Below, one piece after another: positions 1 through 9,900 of a DNA stretch of 41,929 nucleotides (within the stretch, counting starts at the first letter, position 1; the number at the start of each line of letters is the position of its first letter). The notes below the pieces were generated by a model. The model ran no database searches. It saw nothing but the letters and a program-made list of their open reading frames with translations, and was not told the DNA's origin. The position numbers were made by a program, and so were the translations under genes. Location of the stretch: IMG/VR virus record IMGVR_UViG_3300020377_000012, positions 1 through 41,929 of that record. One strand, written 5' to 3'. The stretch comes from a virus.

Positions 1-3000
1 TTTTCTTTATAAATGCTCCACTTGGTGCATCACCGATACCAAATGTTTGAGCGATTGGGTCTCCCCTTCTTATAGGTGGATGGTGAATAAATGTTGGTGA
101 GGTAACATCAAGTCTGGCGTTTAAGTCTGCATTGAGAGTCATTTCGCCTGGCTGAAGGTCTACATCTGTAACCATTGTTCCTTTCTTTTCAAGTACTGGT
201 TCACCTACAGTAGTTGAAGTAGTCATCGCGTGTTGTTCGTAAACTATATCTGTTTCCTTTTGGAAAACATTCATGGCAAAAGCAGAGTAAATATTTTCTG
301 CTGATGTTGTTACAAAATTGTATCTATCTTCTGGGTCATCTGTTACTCGCATCCTTCTTGTACCTACGGCAAATGTAGGTAGTCCAGCAGCTTCCGCTGA
401 ACCATCATTACCTCTTGGTAACCAGTAAACAAAAGCAGCGTCACCGTTTGAGTCAGTAACAATAGGTGAACCTATATCAGCAGGAGCAGAAGCACTAAAC
501 AGATAGTTTTTACTTTCATCTTCAACACCACCCAAAGGAGCGGCATTTAATCTTGCACCTAAGAATATGTGTCCTGTTCTGGAACCAGATGCTTTCCATG
601 CTGGAATCAGAGCGTCAAACCCGCCTGGGTCACAAGGACAACATCTATCATCTTGTCTGATATCATCAAAGTAGAAATATAATCTTGTGTTGGGTTTCAT
701 TCTGCGAACCCTAACACCTATTCTGTTTCCTCTCATGTTTGGTAGTAGAGAAACATCCGTAACAAAGTTACCTAATGGGTGTACTTGAGTGTCTACAGCG
801 GATGCTGTCGCGGTGGTTATTATGGAAGTAGTTTTCTGTACAATGTCTTGAACCTCCATAGTTTGAGTAGCAGTTGCACTCGCAGAAATTGTACCGCCAA
901 TATCACCAGTTACCGAACCATCTCCTCTTTGTTCAAACCATCCATTTCTTGCACCGCCATTTAGTGTTGTAATACTTTGTGATACATCACCAGTAATTGT
1001 TCCAGTTGCGTCAGTTTCACCAGAAATTGTAATCGCTTCTTTTTCAACTGGTCGGGTTCCCCCCTCAACAAAACTTCCATCTGAATTTAACAAACCAGCT
1101 TCAAAACTAGTTTCAAATCTAACAGCATTATCACTATTATTAAAAGAGTCAACTTGAGCTTGAACAGCGGCAGCATTTGATAATGTAATTACATTTTTCT
1201 GTTGTTGAGTTTTAAAAGTAGCACCCGAATCTGAACGAGGGAATAAATCCATTTCACCGTCATAGTTAAACAACAATTCACCTACACAGTTTCTTACCTT
1301 AGTTGCGAATCTATTTTCTAATCCAGCTTCTAAAACAAAAGGTCTTGTAATTGAACTACCTTGTTGAACCCACCCAGAAGTGCCATGTGTGTCATTTAAT
1401 TTTAAGTCTACTTGATAGTCATCAAAGTTAGGCCCTAATCTTTTCTTCTGAGAATCATAAGAAGCAGCATAACTTGGGTCTGATAAATCACTTAGTAGGT
1501 CTCCATCAAATGAGTTTACATAGATACCATTTTTAAATCTATCATTTCCGTTTGAGTCTAGAATAACTTGGTCTTTTGCTTGCATTTCCATTAGACTTAA
1601 AGCAAGATAATATTCTAGTCTATCAATTCTTTTTGAGATTGCACCAATGTCTCTCATGGTGAATCGTCTATGTTGTCCCTCTAGTTTATGAAAGACAGCA
1701 TTTAATTCTTGTCCAAATCTAGCAGCAAGTCCTGGCGCCAATGATGGGAAAGGTGGAATTTGTATTTCAGCAATCTGCATTGCATCATCCATAGATGGCC
1801 CTTTAGCAGGCAGAGCAGATATACCCTCGACAATCTTCATCTGACCAGATTTACTTATAACAAGTTTATCTATTCTAGGCAGATAGTATTCTACATCTGT
1901 TGTAAAATTACTATTAGGTGTCGGGAATTGAATACCGTTTGAAGGTAAATCAAAATCATCTGTAGGATATGGATTTTCAGTAGCAACTTCTAATGTTGTA
2001 GCAGATACAGCAGTCTGTTTACTTCTTGGTCTAAAATCAATCGCATCCCTAAGATTAAAGTTACCTAGTTTTTTAGAATTGTGATAAGGAATTTCAAATG
2101 TGTATATACCAGTAGCACCAGTATCGTCTACTGGATAAGAATCTTTTGCAAAGTATGTTCCATTTGAACCACCATAGTTAGCGGTAAAGTGACTCAATTT
2201 AACTGTTAAAAGTTTGTCTGTTGTGTTGAGAGAACTTGTTGCTTTTTTAACTATTTTTGAGTGACCATAGAAGTTATCGTTCTGTCCAGTATCTAAAATA
2301 AAATCTTTTTTATGGTTAATTTTATTATCTGAATCGTCTAAGTATGTGTTTAAGTCTGAAGAAACATATATCGCTTCAATTTCCTTAACATCTACTATAC
2401 CAAGAGGCCATGGCCCGTTTGCACCGCCGACATTATCTCGCGTGTCAATCTTGACATATCTACCAGTATTGAGTGCTTTTGGTACTGGAACAGCATCAAC
2501 TACTTTTACTTCTACTTGTAAGTAAGCGTCATATGTTCCACTAGGTGTACCAACATCAAACTCCATTGTTTGACCGTTAGCAGCAGCTGTAACCATGCTT
2601 GGGGTAATTCTAATAACTCGACCTTCAGAACCAGAAATAGTAGTACCATCACCAATGTCTGTGATACCAGAAGTCTTACATACCATGTAAATTTTATTAT
2701 CTAATATTGTCTGTGTCAAACCAGCAACACTATATGGGAATATTACTTCTGAACCAAGTGATGCAGTACTGATACTAAACTGACCATTAGCAGGAACACT
2801 TACATTGAATTCTTCTGTATAAAAATATTGAGTATCATATGTTCCACCACCAGCAGCTGCAAGGGTCTTAGTTGACTGCCAAGGTGCTTGATAAACTAAT
2901 TTGTTGTAATCTGTTCCGTGTACAAAAGCAGTATCACCAGTTCCATTTCCAGTTGTATCATCGAGTATGATGTCAGCGAAACCACTATCAGTAGAATTTG

Positions 3001-4834
3001 GGAATTGAATACATCTCGCGTCCCCAATTTTTCCATCTCGTATTCTTACATCATATACAAAAAGTCTGTATTGTGTAGCAGCAGCGCCTGGGTTTCCAGA
3101 TGCCCTCTTTAAGGCACGAACCCTACATGTACCAATAGTTGTTCCTAAAGCAGCATGTCCACCAAATGTTCCATCTGAGTGAGCGGCTGCACCTGTCTGT
3201 GAACCTATACTTCCAAAGAATCCAATATTACATACCCCACCATTTTCTATATCAAATGTACCAACAACTTCTTTAACATTAAAATAGTTACCATATCCTA
3301 ATGTGACATCTCTAGATTCTTTGGTTTCTGTAGATGTTCCTTTTCTAATTTTTATTGGTTGGTTTTTGAAATATTCTCTTCGGAATCCATTTGCGTATGC
3401 AATGCCTGGCGAAACAAGTGCCATAAGCGCATTTGCATCGCCTGGGTCTGTAGCGTTTGTACTAAATCTATATCCTTCGTTATCTATTCTATATGATACA
3501 CCTCTGTAACCAAAACTTACTGTGCCACTAAGAACATCTCCACTTGTATGTACTGGTGGAGTACCAGAATTAGAGGTTCCAGCAATATTCACTTCATAAA
3601 GATTACCTAAGTGATTTACATATTGACCCACACTATAATTGGTATTTGTTGATGTATTAAAAGTTACACCTTTTAATGTTTTTAAATGCTCTACTATTTT
3701 TATAGTAAACGGTTCAATTACATAATCACCATCTGTTTCATTTTTCTCTACAGCAAGAGCTTTACCGAGTTCTGCAAGTTCATTTAATCTGGTATCATAT
3801 TTCTTTTGTATCTGTCCTTGTTTTACTTTATAAAGAGCAGTAAACCCAGTTGGCATTTCAAAATATTTAAATACCACAGTACCATCTGTCGCGTTACCTG
3901 TAGTATGAGTTGGGCCATCACCAACTGAATTAGTTGTACCAGAGGTAGTAACTTCGTAAATGTTATCACCGTTTGATATAAACTCACCGATTTCATATAT
4001 TGTTGAGTTAGCGTAATCTTTTCCGTATGGAACTTTTGTAATTACGGTGTCTATTTTAGTTCTATCGGCGCCTGGTGCATTAAAGTTGAAAGCACCTGTA
4101 GCGGGGTCTAGAAGACTTGAATCATCATCTGAAGTTACAATTGACTCATTTACTTTGATACCAACAAAGAAGTTGACATTCATATTGAAATCGTCAAGTC
4201 TTAGTGTCTGAGTATCATGAGCAATAAATTTACCTTGAGCGTATATAATACCTTCTTCTATAACAAAGTCTATCGCGTACCCATAAAAGTTTTTGGTAAA
4301 ACTAGCAATGTCTGTATTATTATCTACAACAAAGGTATCTCCGTTTCTTCCAGAGTCAGTACTAGTTACAGTTAATGTTTCTCCTGCCTCAAATCTTATT
4401 GAAGATTCAATAATACCAGATTCTAATTCATTACCTTTGGTGTAGTTAAGATAAAATGTTTTCTTTTTAACTGCATCTGTGTCACTTCCAGTTTTACAAT
4501 CTTTAATTTCTGCTTTGATTCCTGTCGTAGAACCAGTTATTGTGTCGCCAATATAATTTGCAAGAGTGTCATTTGATACGGCAGTACCAGAAGAATCAAC
4601 ATCGTTAATTTTAATATAAGGGACAAGGACAGGATATCCAGAACCACCTCTTACTGTAGCACCATCGGTGAATACAAAATCACCAAATTCTTTTATGGTG
4701 TTTAACACATAATCTTGTAACTGGGTTAACTCTCTGGCTTGTACCGCAACTCCAGGCTTGAAGACTACGCGATTAAACTTTTTCGCTGCTGAAAAATCGT
4801 TATAATAAGGTGTTACATTTAAATCAATCGCCAT
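1..4834 (-). CDS. Very large virion structural protein, DUF4815-like (3' part off the left edge)
   Basis: The reading frame is open from an ATG at 4834 to the window edge, at least 1611 codons, so the C-terminus is missing. A GGGAAAAGAA purine tract precedes the ATG. The N-terminus contains VVFKPGVAVQARELTQLQ, and near residue 1060 comes MRDIGAISKRIDRLEYYLAL. Both are hallmarks I know from the huge DUF4815-type structural proteins of marine T4-like phages. Two Gly/Thr modules of the form YEVxxxGTxNSxxxPxHTxG lie near residues 290-320 and 410-440. Near the end seen here is HPPIRRGDPIAQTFGI, typical of the C-terminal part of this family. It lies directly downstream of gp8, so it is probably a baseplate periphery or fibre-connector protein. 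The family assignment is fairly sure; the exact role in the virion is not. Confidence 0.85.
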   Translation of the reverse strand, partial: MAIDLNVTPYYNDFSAAKKFNRVVFKPGVAVQARELTQLQDYVLNTIKEFGDFVFTDGATVRGGSGYPVLVPYIKINDVDSSGTAVSNDTLANYIGDTITGSTTGIKAEIKDCKTGSDTDAVKKKTFYLNYTKGNELESGIIESSIRFEAGETLTVTSTDSGRNGDTFVVDNNTDIASFTKNFYGYAIDFVIEEGIIYAQGKFIAHDTQTLRLDDFNMNVNFFVGIKVNESIVTSDDDSSLLDPATGAFNFNAPGADRTKIDTVITKVPYGKDYANSTIYEIGEFISNGDNIYEVTTSGTTNSVGDGPTHTTGNATDGTVVFKYFEMPTGFTALYKVKQGQIQKKYDTRLNELAELGKALAVEKNETDGDYVIEPFTIKIVEHLKTLKGVTFNTSTNTNYSVGQYVNHLGNLYEVNIAGTSNSGTPPVHTSGDVLSGTVSFGYRGVSYRIDNEGYRFSTNATDPGDANALMALVSPGIAYANGFRREYFKNQPIKIRKGTSTETKESRDVTLGYGNYFNVKEVVGTFDIENGGVCNIGFFGSIGSQTGAAAHSDGTFGGHAALGTTIGTCRVRALKRASGNPGAAATQYRLFVYDVRIRDGKIGDARCIQFPNSTDSGFADIILDDTTGNGTGDTAFVHGTDYNKLVYQAPWQSTKTLAAAGGGTYDTQYFYTEEFNVSVPANGQFSISTASLGSEVIFPYSVAGLTQTILDNKIYMVCKTSGITDIGDGTTISGSEGRVIRITPSMVTAAANGQTMEFDVGTPSGTYDAYLQVEVKVVDAVPVPKALNTGRYVKIDTRDNVGGANGPWPLGIVDVKEIEAIYVSSDLNTYLDDSDNKINHKKDFILDTGQNDNFYGHSKIVKKATSSLNTTDKLLTVKLSHFTANYGGSNGTYFAKDSYPVDDTGATGIYTFEIPYHNSKKLGNFNLRDAIDFRPRSKQTAVSATTLEVATENPYPTDDFDLPSNGIQFPTPNSNFTTDVEYYLPRIDKLVISKSGQMKIVEGISALPAKGPSMDDAMQIAEIQIPPFPSLAPGLAARFGQELNAVFHKLEGQHRRFTMRDIGAISKRIDRLEYYLALSLMEMQAKDQVILDSNGNDRFKNGIYVNSFDGDLLSDLSDPSYAASYDSQKKRLGPNFDDYQVDLKLNDTHGTSGWVQQGSSITRPFVLEAGLENRFATKVRNCVGELLFNYDGEMDLFPRSDSGATFKTQQQKNVITLSNAAAVQAQVDSFNNSDNAVRFETSFEAGLLNSDGSFVEGGTRPVEKEAITISGETDATGTITGDVSQSITTLNGGARNGWFEQRGDGSVTGDIGGTISASATATQTMEVQDIVQKTTSIITTATASAVDTQVHPLGNFVTDVSLLPNMRGNRIGVRVRRMKPNTRLYFYFDDIRQDDRCCPCDPGGFDALIPAWKASGSRTGHIFLGARLNAAPLGGVEDESKNYLFSASAPADIGSPIVTDSNGDAAFVYWLPRGNDGSAEAAGLPTFAVGTRRMRVTDDPEDRYNFVTTSAENIYSAFAMNVFQKETDIVYEQHAMTTSTTVGEPVLEKKGTMVTDVDLQPGEMTLNADLNARLDVTSPTFIHHPPIRRGDPIAQTFGIGDAPSGAFIKK
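3500..3985 (-). repeat. Two YEV-GT-HTSG modules in the large structural protein
   Basis: Two copies of a roughly 37-residue module lie at about 3860-3985 (NIYEVTTSGTTNSVGDGPTH) and 3500-3610 (NLYEVNIAGTSNSGTPPVHT). A third, diverged copy lies in gp7 at about 9205-9320 (IYLATNQGVTNGVGTGPNH). The pattern, ending in a DGxVxFxY or similar strand, is a common add-on in phage tail and fibre proteins. A carbohydrate-binding role is possible but not shown. Confidence 0.6.
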
Positions 4835-4844
4835 TTCTTTTCCC

Positions 4845-6443
4845 TTAGAAAGTAAATATTATTTTTACTGTCTCTACTTGACCCTCTTCTCTTGTAATAG
4901 GTTTTCTATTATCAAAGTAAACTATGTCTCCAGAGTTGTGGTCTATTTCTGGATTTGTAAGACTATTTATAGGTAAACTAGAGAGTCCTTTTGTTAAATT
5001 TGTAATTGTGTCACTAATGCCTATTCCTGCCACATCTTCCTGTAAATAAACACTATCGTCCGTTCCATTTCCTGTTGTATCTCTTAACTGTGCTACTGTA
5101 AAACTACCTCCACTTGTCGCGGTTAGTTTATCGTCTGGGCCATAATTGTTGGGGTCACTTATTCCTATGATGAAATGAGGAGAACCAGTTGCATCATCGA
5201 ATAAGGTACTTAAACTATATTTAGTAATGTTTTTCATCAACCCAACTTGTCTATAGTCGTTTCCTGTAATTAAATCTCTAGAATCATTATCAAAAGAAAC
5301 TGTTACGCCCACCCTCTTACAAAACAATTCTTTTTGTGGGTGAGCTCCGTGTCCGTCAATAGGTGATATGATAACTCTAAAAGCAGCATTAATTCCACCA
5401 CCAGATGCCTGAGTAAGTTCAACACTTGCATTTGTATATCCAGAGCCTGGATTTGTTATGGTTACCCCTGTGACATTTCCATTTGTATTTACCACAGCGG
5501 CTGCAGTAGCACCAACACCATCACCTAATATTTTTATACTTACATCACCAGCAGTATAATCTGAACCTTGATTTGTAACTACTATTTTATCAATGGTTCC
5601 TTTTACAGCAGTACCTTCCACATTTGTTTGTAAACTTGGTGTGTCTGTACTTCCAAGAACAGCATCTGCTTTCGCGTTAGCACCAGCACCACCAGTTATA
5701 ACTATGTCTGCAAAAGTATATCCAGAACCAGCACCAGTTATGGTTATAGCGGTTACTGCTCCACCACTTATAGTAGCAGCTGCAGTAGCACCAACACCAT
5801 CTCCGTTTATGGTAATAGTAGGTGGTGAAGTATATCCACTTCCCCCATTACTAACTGTAATACTATCAATCTCACCGTTTACATCAAACGATGGTTGACC
5901 AGCACCAGATACTTTTCTGACTGGCATAAATGCTGTAGATAAAAACTTAGTTCTATCTGAAGCACCTATTTGAAATAAAAATTTCCATTTATAACCATCT
6001 GAGGTTGTAAATATTTCAGTTCCAGTACTGTTTGGTTTTACGGTACTTTGTCCATTACTGTTATTATCAATACATTTGTAAACATTAAAATCGTCTGTTA
6101 AGGCATAAAAGTTTGCAGTATGTAATGATGTAGCACCAGAATTGGATGGATTTGAGGAACTATAAGCATCATCATACCTATCATAAACCGTACCAGTTAC
6201 CCAATCAATCCTACGAGCTAACATAGCCGTATCAGCAGACTGTACTCTTTTTACAAAAAGTATCTTGTCTCTGAAGTTCTGCACATCGACACGATTATCT
6301 ACCGATGTATCAGGCGCAGTATCATCCGTCCATGTTTCAGTACGCGAGGCCGCAAGATAAAATTTATCATTGCCGTTATAGATGTCTCTATAGAAAGACC
6401 TCGCCTGATGAAACCTTGCCTGTTCTAGTAACAGAATGGCCAT
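4845..6443 (-). CDS. 8: Baseplate wedge subunit gp8
   Basis: A 532-residue baseplate wedge protein. The ends align with T4 gp8 (334 aa): the N-terminal ARSFYRDI...[12 protein letters not shown] block, a central [11 protein letters not shown] like T4 DGYVWEYLFEI, and a C-terminal [12 protein letters not shown]...IIFTF like T4 GEMIYMENRPPI...ILFTF. The roughly 200 extra residues are mostly an insertion at about 190-365 made of repeated GSGYTxxxxxITxxGGxGAxAxA units, a beta-rich repeat also found in gp7 of this phage. In T4, gp8 dimers bind gp7 and gp10 in the wedge. The gene ends 10 bases before the large structural gene and starts 23 bases after the 149-aa gene, so they share a transcript. The ATG is preceded by AAGGAGTTAG. 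Identity is very likely; the repeat insertion has no counterpart in T4 gp8. Confidence 0.9.
   Translation of the reverse strand: MAILLLEQARFHQARSFYRDIYNGNDKFYLAASRTETWTDDTAPDTSVDNRVDVQNFRDKILFVKRVQSADTAMLARRIDWVTGTVYDRYDDAYSSSNPSNSGATSLHTANFYALTDDFNVYKCIDNNSNGQSTVKPNSTGTEIFTTSDGYKWKFLFQIGASDRTKFLSTAFMPVRKVSGAGQPSFDVNGEIDSITVSNGGSGYTSPPTITINGDGVGATAAATISGGAVTAITITGAGSGYTFADIVITGGAGANAKADAVLGSTDTPSLQTNVEGTAVKGTIDKIVVTNQGSDYTAGDVSIKILGDGVGATAAAVVNTNGNVTGVTITNPGSGYTNASVELTQASGGGINAAFRVIISPIDGHGAHPQKELFCKRVGVTVSFDNDSRDLITGNDYRQVGLMKNITKYSLSTLFDDATGSPHFIIGISDPNNYGPDDKLTATSGGSFTVAQLRDTTGNGTDDSVYLQEDVAGIGISDTITNLTKGLSSLPINSLTNPEIDHNSGDIVYFDNRKPITREEGQVETVKIIFTF
5370..5878 (-). repeat. GSGYT beta-repeat insertion inside gp8
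   Basis: Four degenerate copies of a roughly 40-45 residue unit run in tandem through the middle of gp8. Each has a form of SGYTxPxxxI, a Gly-rich turn such as [10 protein letters not shown], and a short strand like VTxITITGAG. Two copies share the exact residues [10 protein letters not shown]. Related units occur in the N-terminal and central parts of gp7. They are probably a beta-solenoid-like decoration domain; that is inference from composition and periodicity. Confidence 0.65.
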
Positions 6444-6466
6444 GCACTAACTCCTTAGTTTAACTC

Positions 6467-6916
6467 TTAGGAGTCAGATACAGTAACCGTCCAAGTGATC
6501 TTTAGTGTATCAGCAGCGGCTTTGTTTACCACAGAAAATACAGTTCTACACAGTAGCGTACCACCAGAACTAGCGTTTAAGATTCCTGCCTCAACAACCG
6601 CACCTGTACCAGTACCAGCGGGGAAGTCCCCAACATAAGCGACTGAATTTGAAGTGACAGTAGTAGAAGTAAGAGCAACCCTACCAAGTTCTGTACCTAA
6701 TGCGGTATTACCAGCAGCGGCAGCAGTATTATCTGAACCGATTGCCATATGTGACATCGCGGTAGCAGATGCATCTTTCATACGAGATGCGATATAGTTA
6801 AGACCGTTGTTTACAACGACATTTTTTATTTCTTGGGTTTCTTTTAAGTTCCCAAACTCATCAAACAACTCAAGAGTCAATCGACCCTTAGCGTCTAAGG
6901 CATTTTTTTGCAACAT
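6467..6916 (-). CDS. Small conserved virion protein between gp7 and gp8
   Basis: A 149-residue protein of unknown function. The N-terminus (KGRLTLELFDEFGNLKETQE, then KNVVVNNGLNYIASRM) has the look of small structural proteins found in many marine phages. The middle (MAIGSDNTAAAAGNTALG) and VVEAGIL resemble tail-fibre or collar-associated proteins that attach or cap fibres. There are no cysteines apart from one in LLCRTVFS, no signal peptide and no membrane segment. The ATG has a strong GAGGAG site 7 bases upstream and is the first gene after a late promoter at 6958-6965, so gp8 and the large structural gene behind it are probably read from the same start. A virion role is inferred from position between gp7 and gp8. 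Confidence 0.7.
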   Translation of the reverse strand: MLQKNALDAKGRLTLELFDEFGNLKETQEIKNVVVNNGLNYIASRMKDASATAMSHMAIGSDNTAAAAGNTALGTELGRVALTSTTVTSNSVAYVGDFPAGTGTGAVVEAGILNASSGGTLLCRTVFSVVNKAAADTLKITWTVTVSDS

Positions 6917-6957
6917 TGTTATCTCCTCTAAAAATTAGTTATTGCCTTGTTATTCCT

Positions 6958-6965
6958 TATTTATA
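6958..6965 (-). promoter_or_regulatory. T4-type late promoter TATAAATA before the 149-aa gene and gp8
   Basis: On the minus strand the exact octamer TATAAATA lies between gp7 and the 149-aa gene. It leaves a leader of about 35-40 bases that contains the GAGGAG ribosome site. T4 late promoters consist of this single -10 octamer recognised by gp55 with gp33 and the clamp; gp33 is encoded at 27521-27811 here. Confidence 0.75.
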
Positions 6966-6982
6966 AGAATTAAAATTAGTTT

Positions 6983-9900
6983 TTAAAAATTCACTACCGT
7001 ATCAGCAACATAATCTTCGGCAAAGTAAGTTAAATCGACTGTATATGATTGTGAGATAAGACTACCACTATCACTTATAGCAGCATCTTCATCTACAGAA
7101 GAACCTGTGAGGTCTATCTCTATATCAAGTTTAGTAATTGAATCAGCAGTATTTGAAGTATCTGTTGGGCCAGTTGTGATATCAAAATTATTTATACTGT
7201 CAGCAGTAGCACTTGTATCAGTTGGATTGACACCTATATCAAACTTATTCACACTATCTGCGGTAGCTACTGAGTCAGTAGGTCTTGGTTGTGCCTCTAC
7301 AGATGGAGTGTCTTGCGTTAGTGTTGTATCAGTACTAATCAATTGTGGTTCTATTGATAGTGTATCATCACTTGTAAATGTGTCAGCTCTACCAGCGGTT
7401 ACATCAAATGCTGTTGAATCATCCGCATTTGGTGTATCTGTTGGGTTAACTCCGATATCAAATTTATCAATCGCGTCAGCAAACAGAAGAGTCTCAACAG
7501 CACCAACACCTCTTTCTACACTTACTGAATCTTGCATTGTAAATGAGTCAGTCGGATTTCTGAAGAATACGAATGATATCAATACAGACTCACCCATTTC
7601 TACACTATCCGTTGCGACAGCCTGAACTTCAAGTGATGTTAGTGTATCATTAGCAAAGAAGAATTCTGTACTTCTTTCGGTATCATCTGCAATAAGAACC
7701 GTATATCTACCAGCATCGTTAGCAAAGTAATCCAATGCGTATTCACCAGTATCCGTTGAATTGAAATTCATCTCTACTAGTTTTTGTGGATTACCAAGTT
7801 CTACATACGGGCCACCGTCATTTAAGAAATAGTCACCAACACCAAATCTTTCTACATAGTCATCTGATGCAGAACTGTGTTGTTCAAAGTATGGGTCACC
7901 AGTTTCAGTTCCATCTGAAGTCGCGTAGAAAACTCTTACGGATGTACCAACAAATGTATACGGGCCTTCTTCAGATTGAATTCCAACACTCTCTGTTTGA
8001 GTAGTTGTGACATCAAATGTATTGATGGCATCGCCTGGGAAAATTGAATCAGGCCCTGCTTCTGCAATCTCAACTGCCTTAACCACACTTTCATCAACAA
8101 GAATTTCCTCAATGTCTGGATACTTGAAGAACATGTAAACATCTGTTTCAACTGTAAATCCAGCAGAGAAATCAATATCCTGTTTAATTTGTAGGTCACC
8201 ATATAATGCAAAACCAGCTGGGTGAGCAGCTCGTTTGACATAATCTTTCCATTCAGATGCTTGTAATTCTGATTGTATCTGATAGGCGAATGGTTGATAA
8301 ACTATGTTATCGAATAGTCTGTTTGCATCTGATAGGAATCCACCAGCGTCACCAGCAACTCCACCTAGAACTGCATTATATCCTGTATTAAAGTCAACTA
8401 AAGCAATCTGACCAGTAGGTGATTCCAATTCTATTTGGAAATCCTGTCTGTTAAATCCTTGTCCTACCGCGAGAACTTCAAATGTAGCAGGATATCCAAC
8501 ATCGTTCAATGATGTAATTCTTACATAGGCATTATTAGATACGCCTGTTAGTGTATAATCCTCTCCAAAATAATCTATAGCATAGACACCCAGAATACCA
8601 CCACTTTCATTGATAACATAAGAATCACCAATTTTAAATCCACCAGCGGTTGTGCTTGACCCATCTTTTATTGAGTTAAATTTAGCAGTATTTAAAACCC
8701 TAGTTACCATACCTTTCATAGCAGAGAAGACATCACCACTAGTGGTGTCTGGGAATACTTCTCCCGCTAAACTAACAAAGGTAAGAGTTAATCCTGTTGA
8801 TATTCTAAGGTCTGGTAAATTATTATATCCTGCCCCTTGTTGGTTATTTGTAAATAAAATTTGGTCTACAACACCATTTGTGGTTCTAGTTTCTATTAGC
8901 GCTTCTTGAGTAATAGTATCAGAAGCATTTTCGCTTACGATAATTTGTGGGTTAGCAGCAAATCCAGTACCACCATCAATAATAATAACTTTCTTTACTT
9001 TACCATTTGTAATAGAGGCAACTTTTATTTTAACCCCTGTTCCTGTTCCACCAAATTCAGTAGCAGGAATTTCTATTATTTCATTTGGATAATAATCAGT
9101 ACCATTATCTGTCACCGTAACACTAGATACCGCGTTGCCAGCAATAACTACTGTAAATGTCGCACCAGAACTACCACTAGAATAATGTCCTGTAGCACTA
9201 GTTATTTCAATAAATCTAAACTTAACATTACCATCTATAGCGTCACCCGACTCATGATTTGGCCCAGTTCCAACACCATTGGTAACTCCTTGGTTAGTAG
9301 CAAGGTATATTTTATTATTTGCTTTTACATATGTTCCTTTAGATATTGCTAAAGAATTATCGTAGTCAATATCAATGTAAGAAGTAAAGTCTGAATCAGT
9401 AATACTATATGTACCATCAACTACTGAGGGGTCTGGTGTGTTAAAAGAACCTCCCCCCTCTGTTCCTGTAATTGTACCTATGTCTCCTGCTACTTCTGGT
9501 TGAAGCATTTCATCATTTGAAAGACTACCAGCGCCTGGGCCTGGCAAACTAAAAGTATTGTTTATTCCAGATAGTACAAGTTCATATGCTTGGGGGTTAG
9601 TGTAAGCAATTTTTTTGACAGATTGGACACTTGCTCTTTTAGTAAAAGCATTTGTAACCGAACCAGTTGATTCATAGTAATGAAGGTCTACTTGTTGACC
9701 AACAAAATTCTGTGGGTCGAAATCTTCTGTATCCGCGTTGATAAAAGTTTTTCTTTCATAAACTTTTACAACATAATCTTCTTGCCATTTACTTGAAGAT
9801 GGTCTAAGTACAAACTCCTGTGCATTGAATAGTTCTACTTCTTCATTATAAAGTATTCTGAATAAAAGTTTGATTGCTTCTCCACTACCTTTCGCAGTAT

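Noticed and set aside
7107-7625. Long plus-strand frame opposite the gp7 repeats
   Set aside because: It mirrors the repetitive Asp/Thr codons of gp7 and has no ribosome site.
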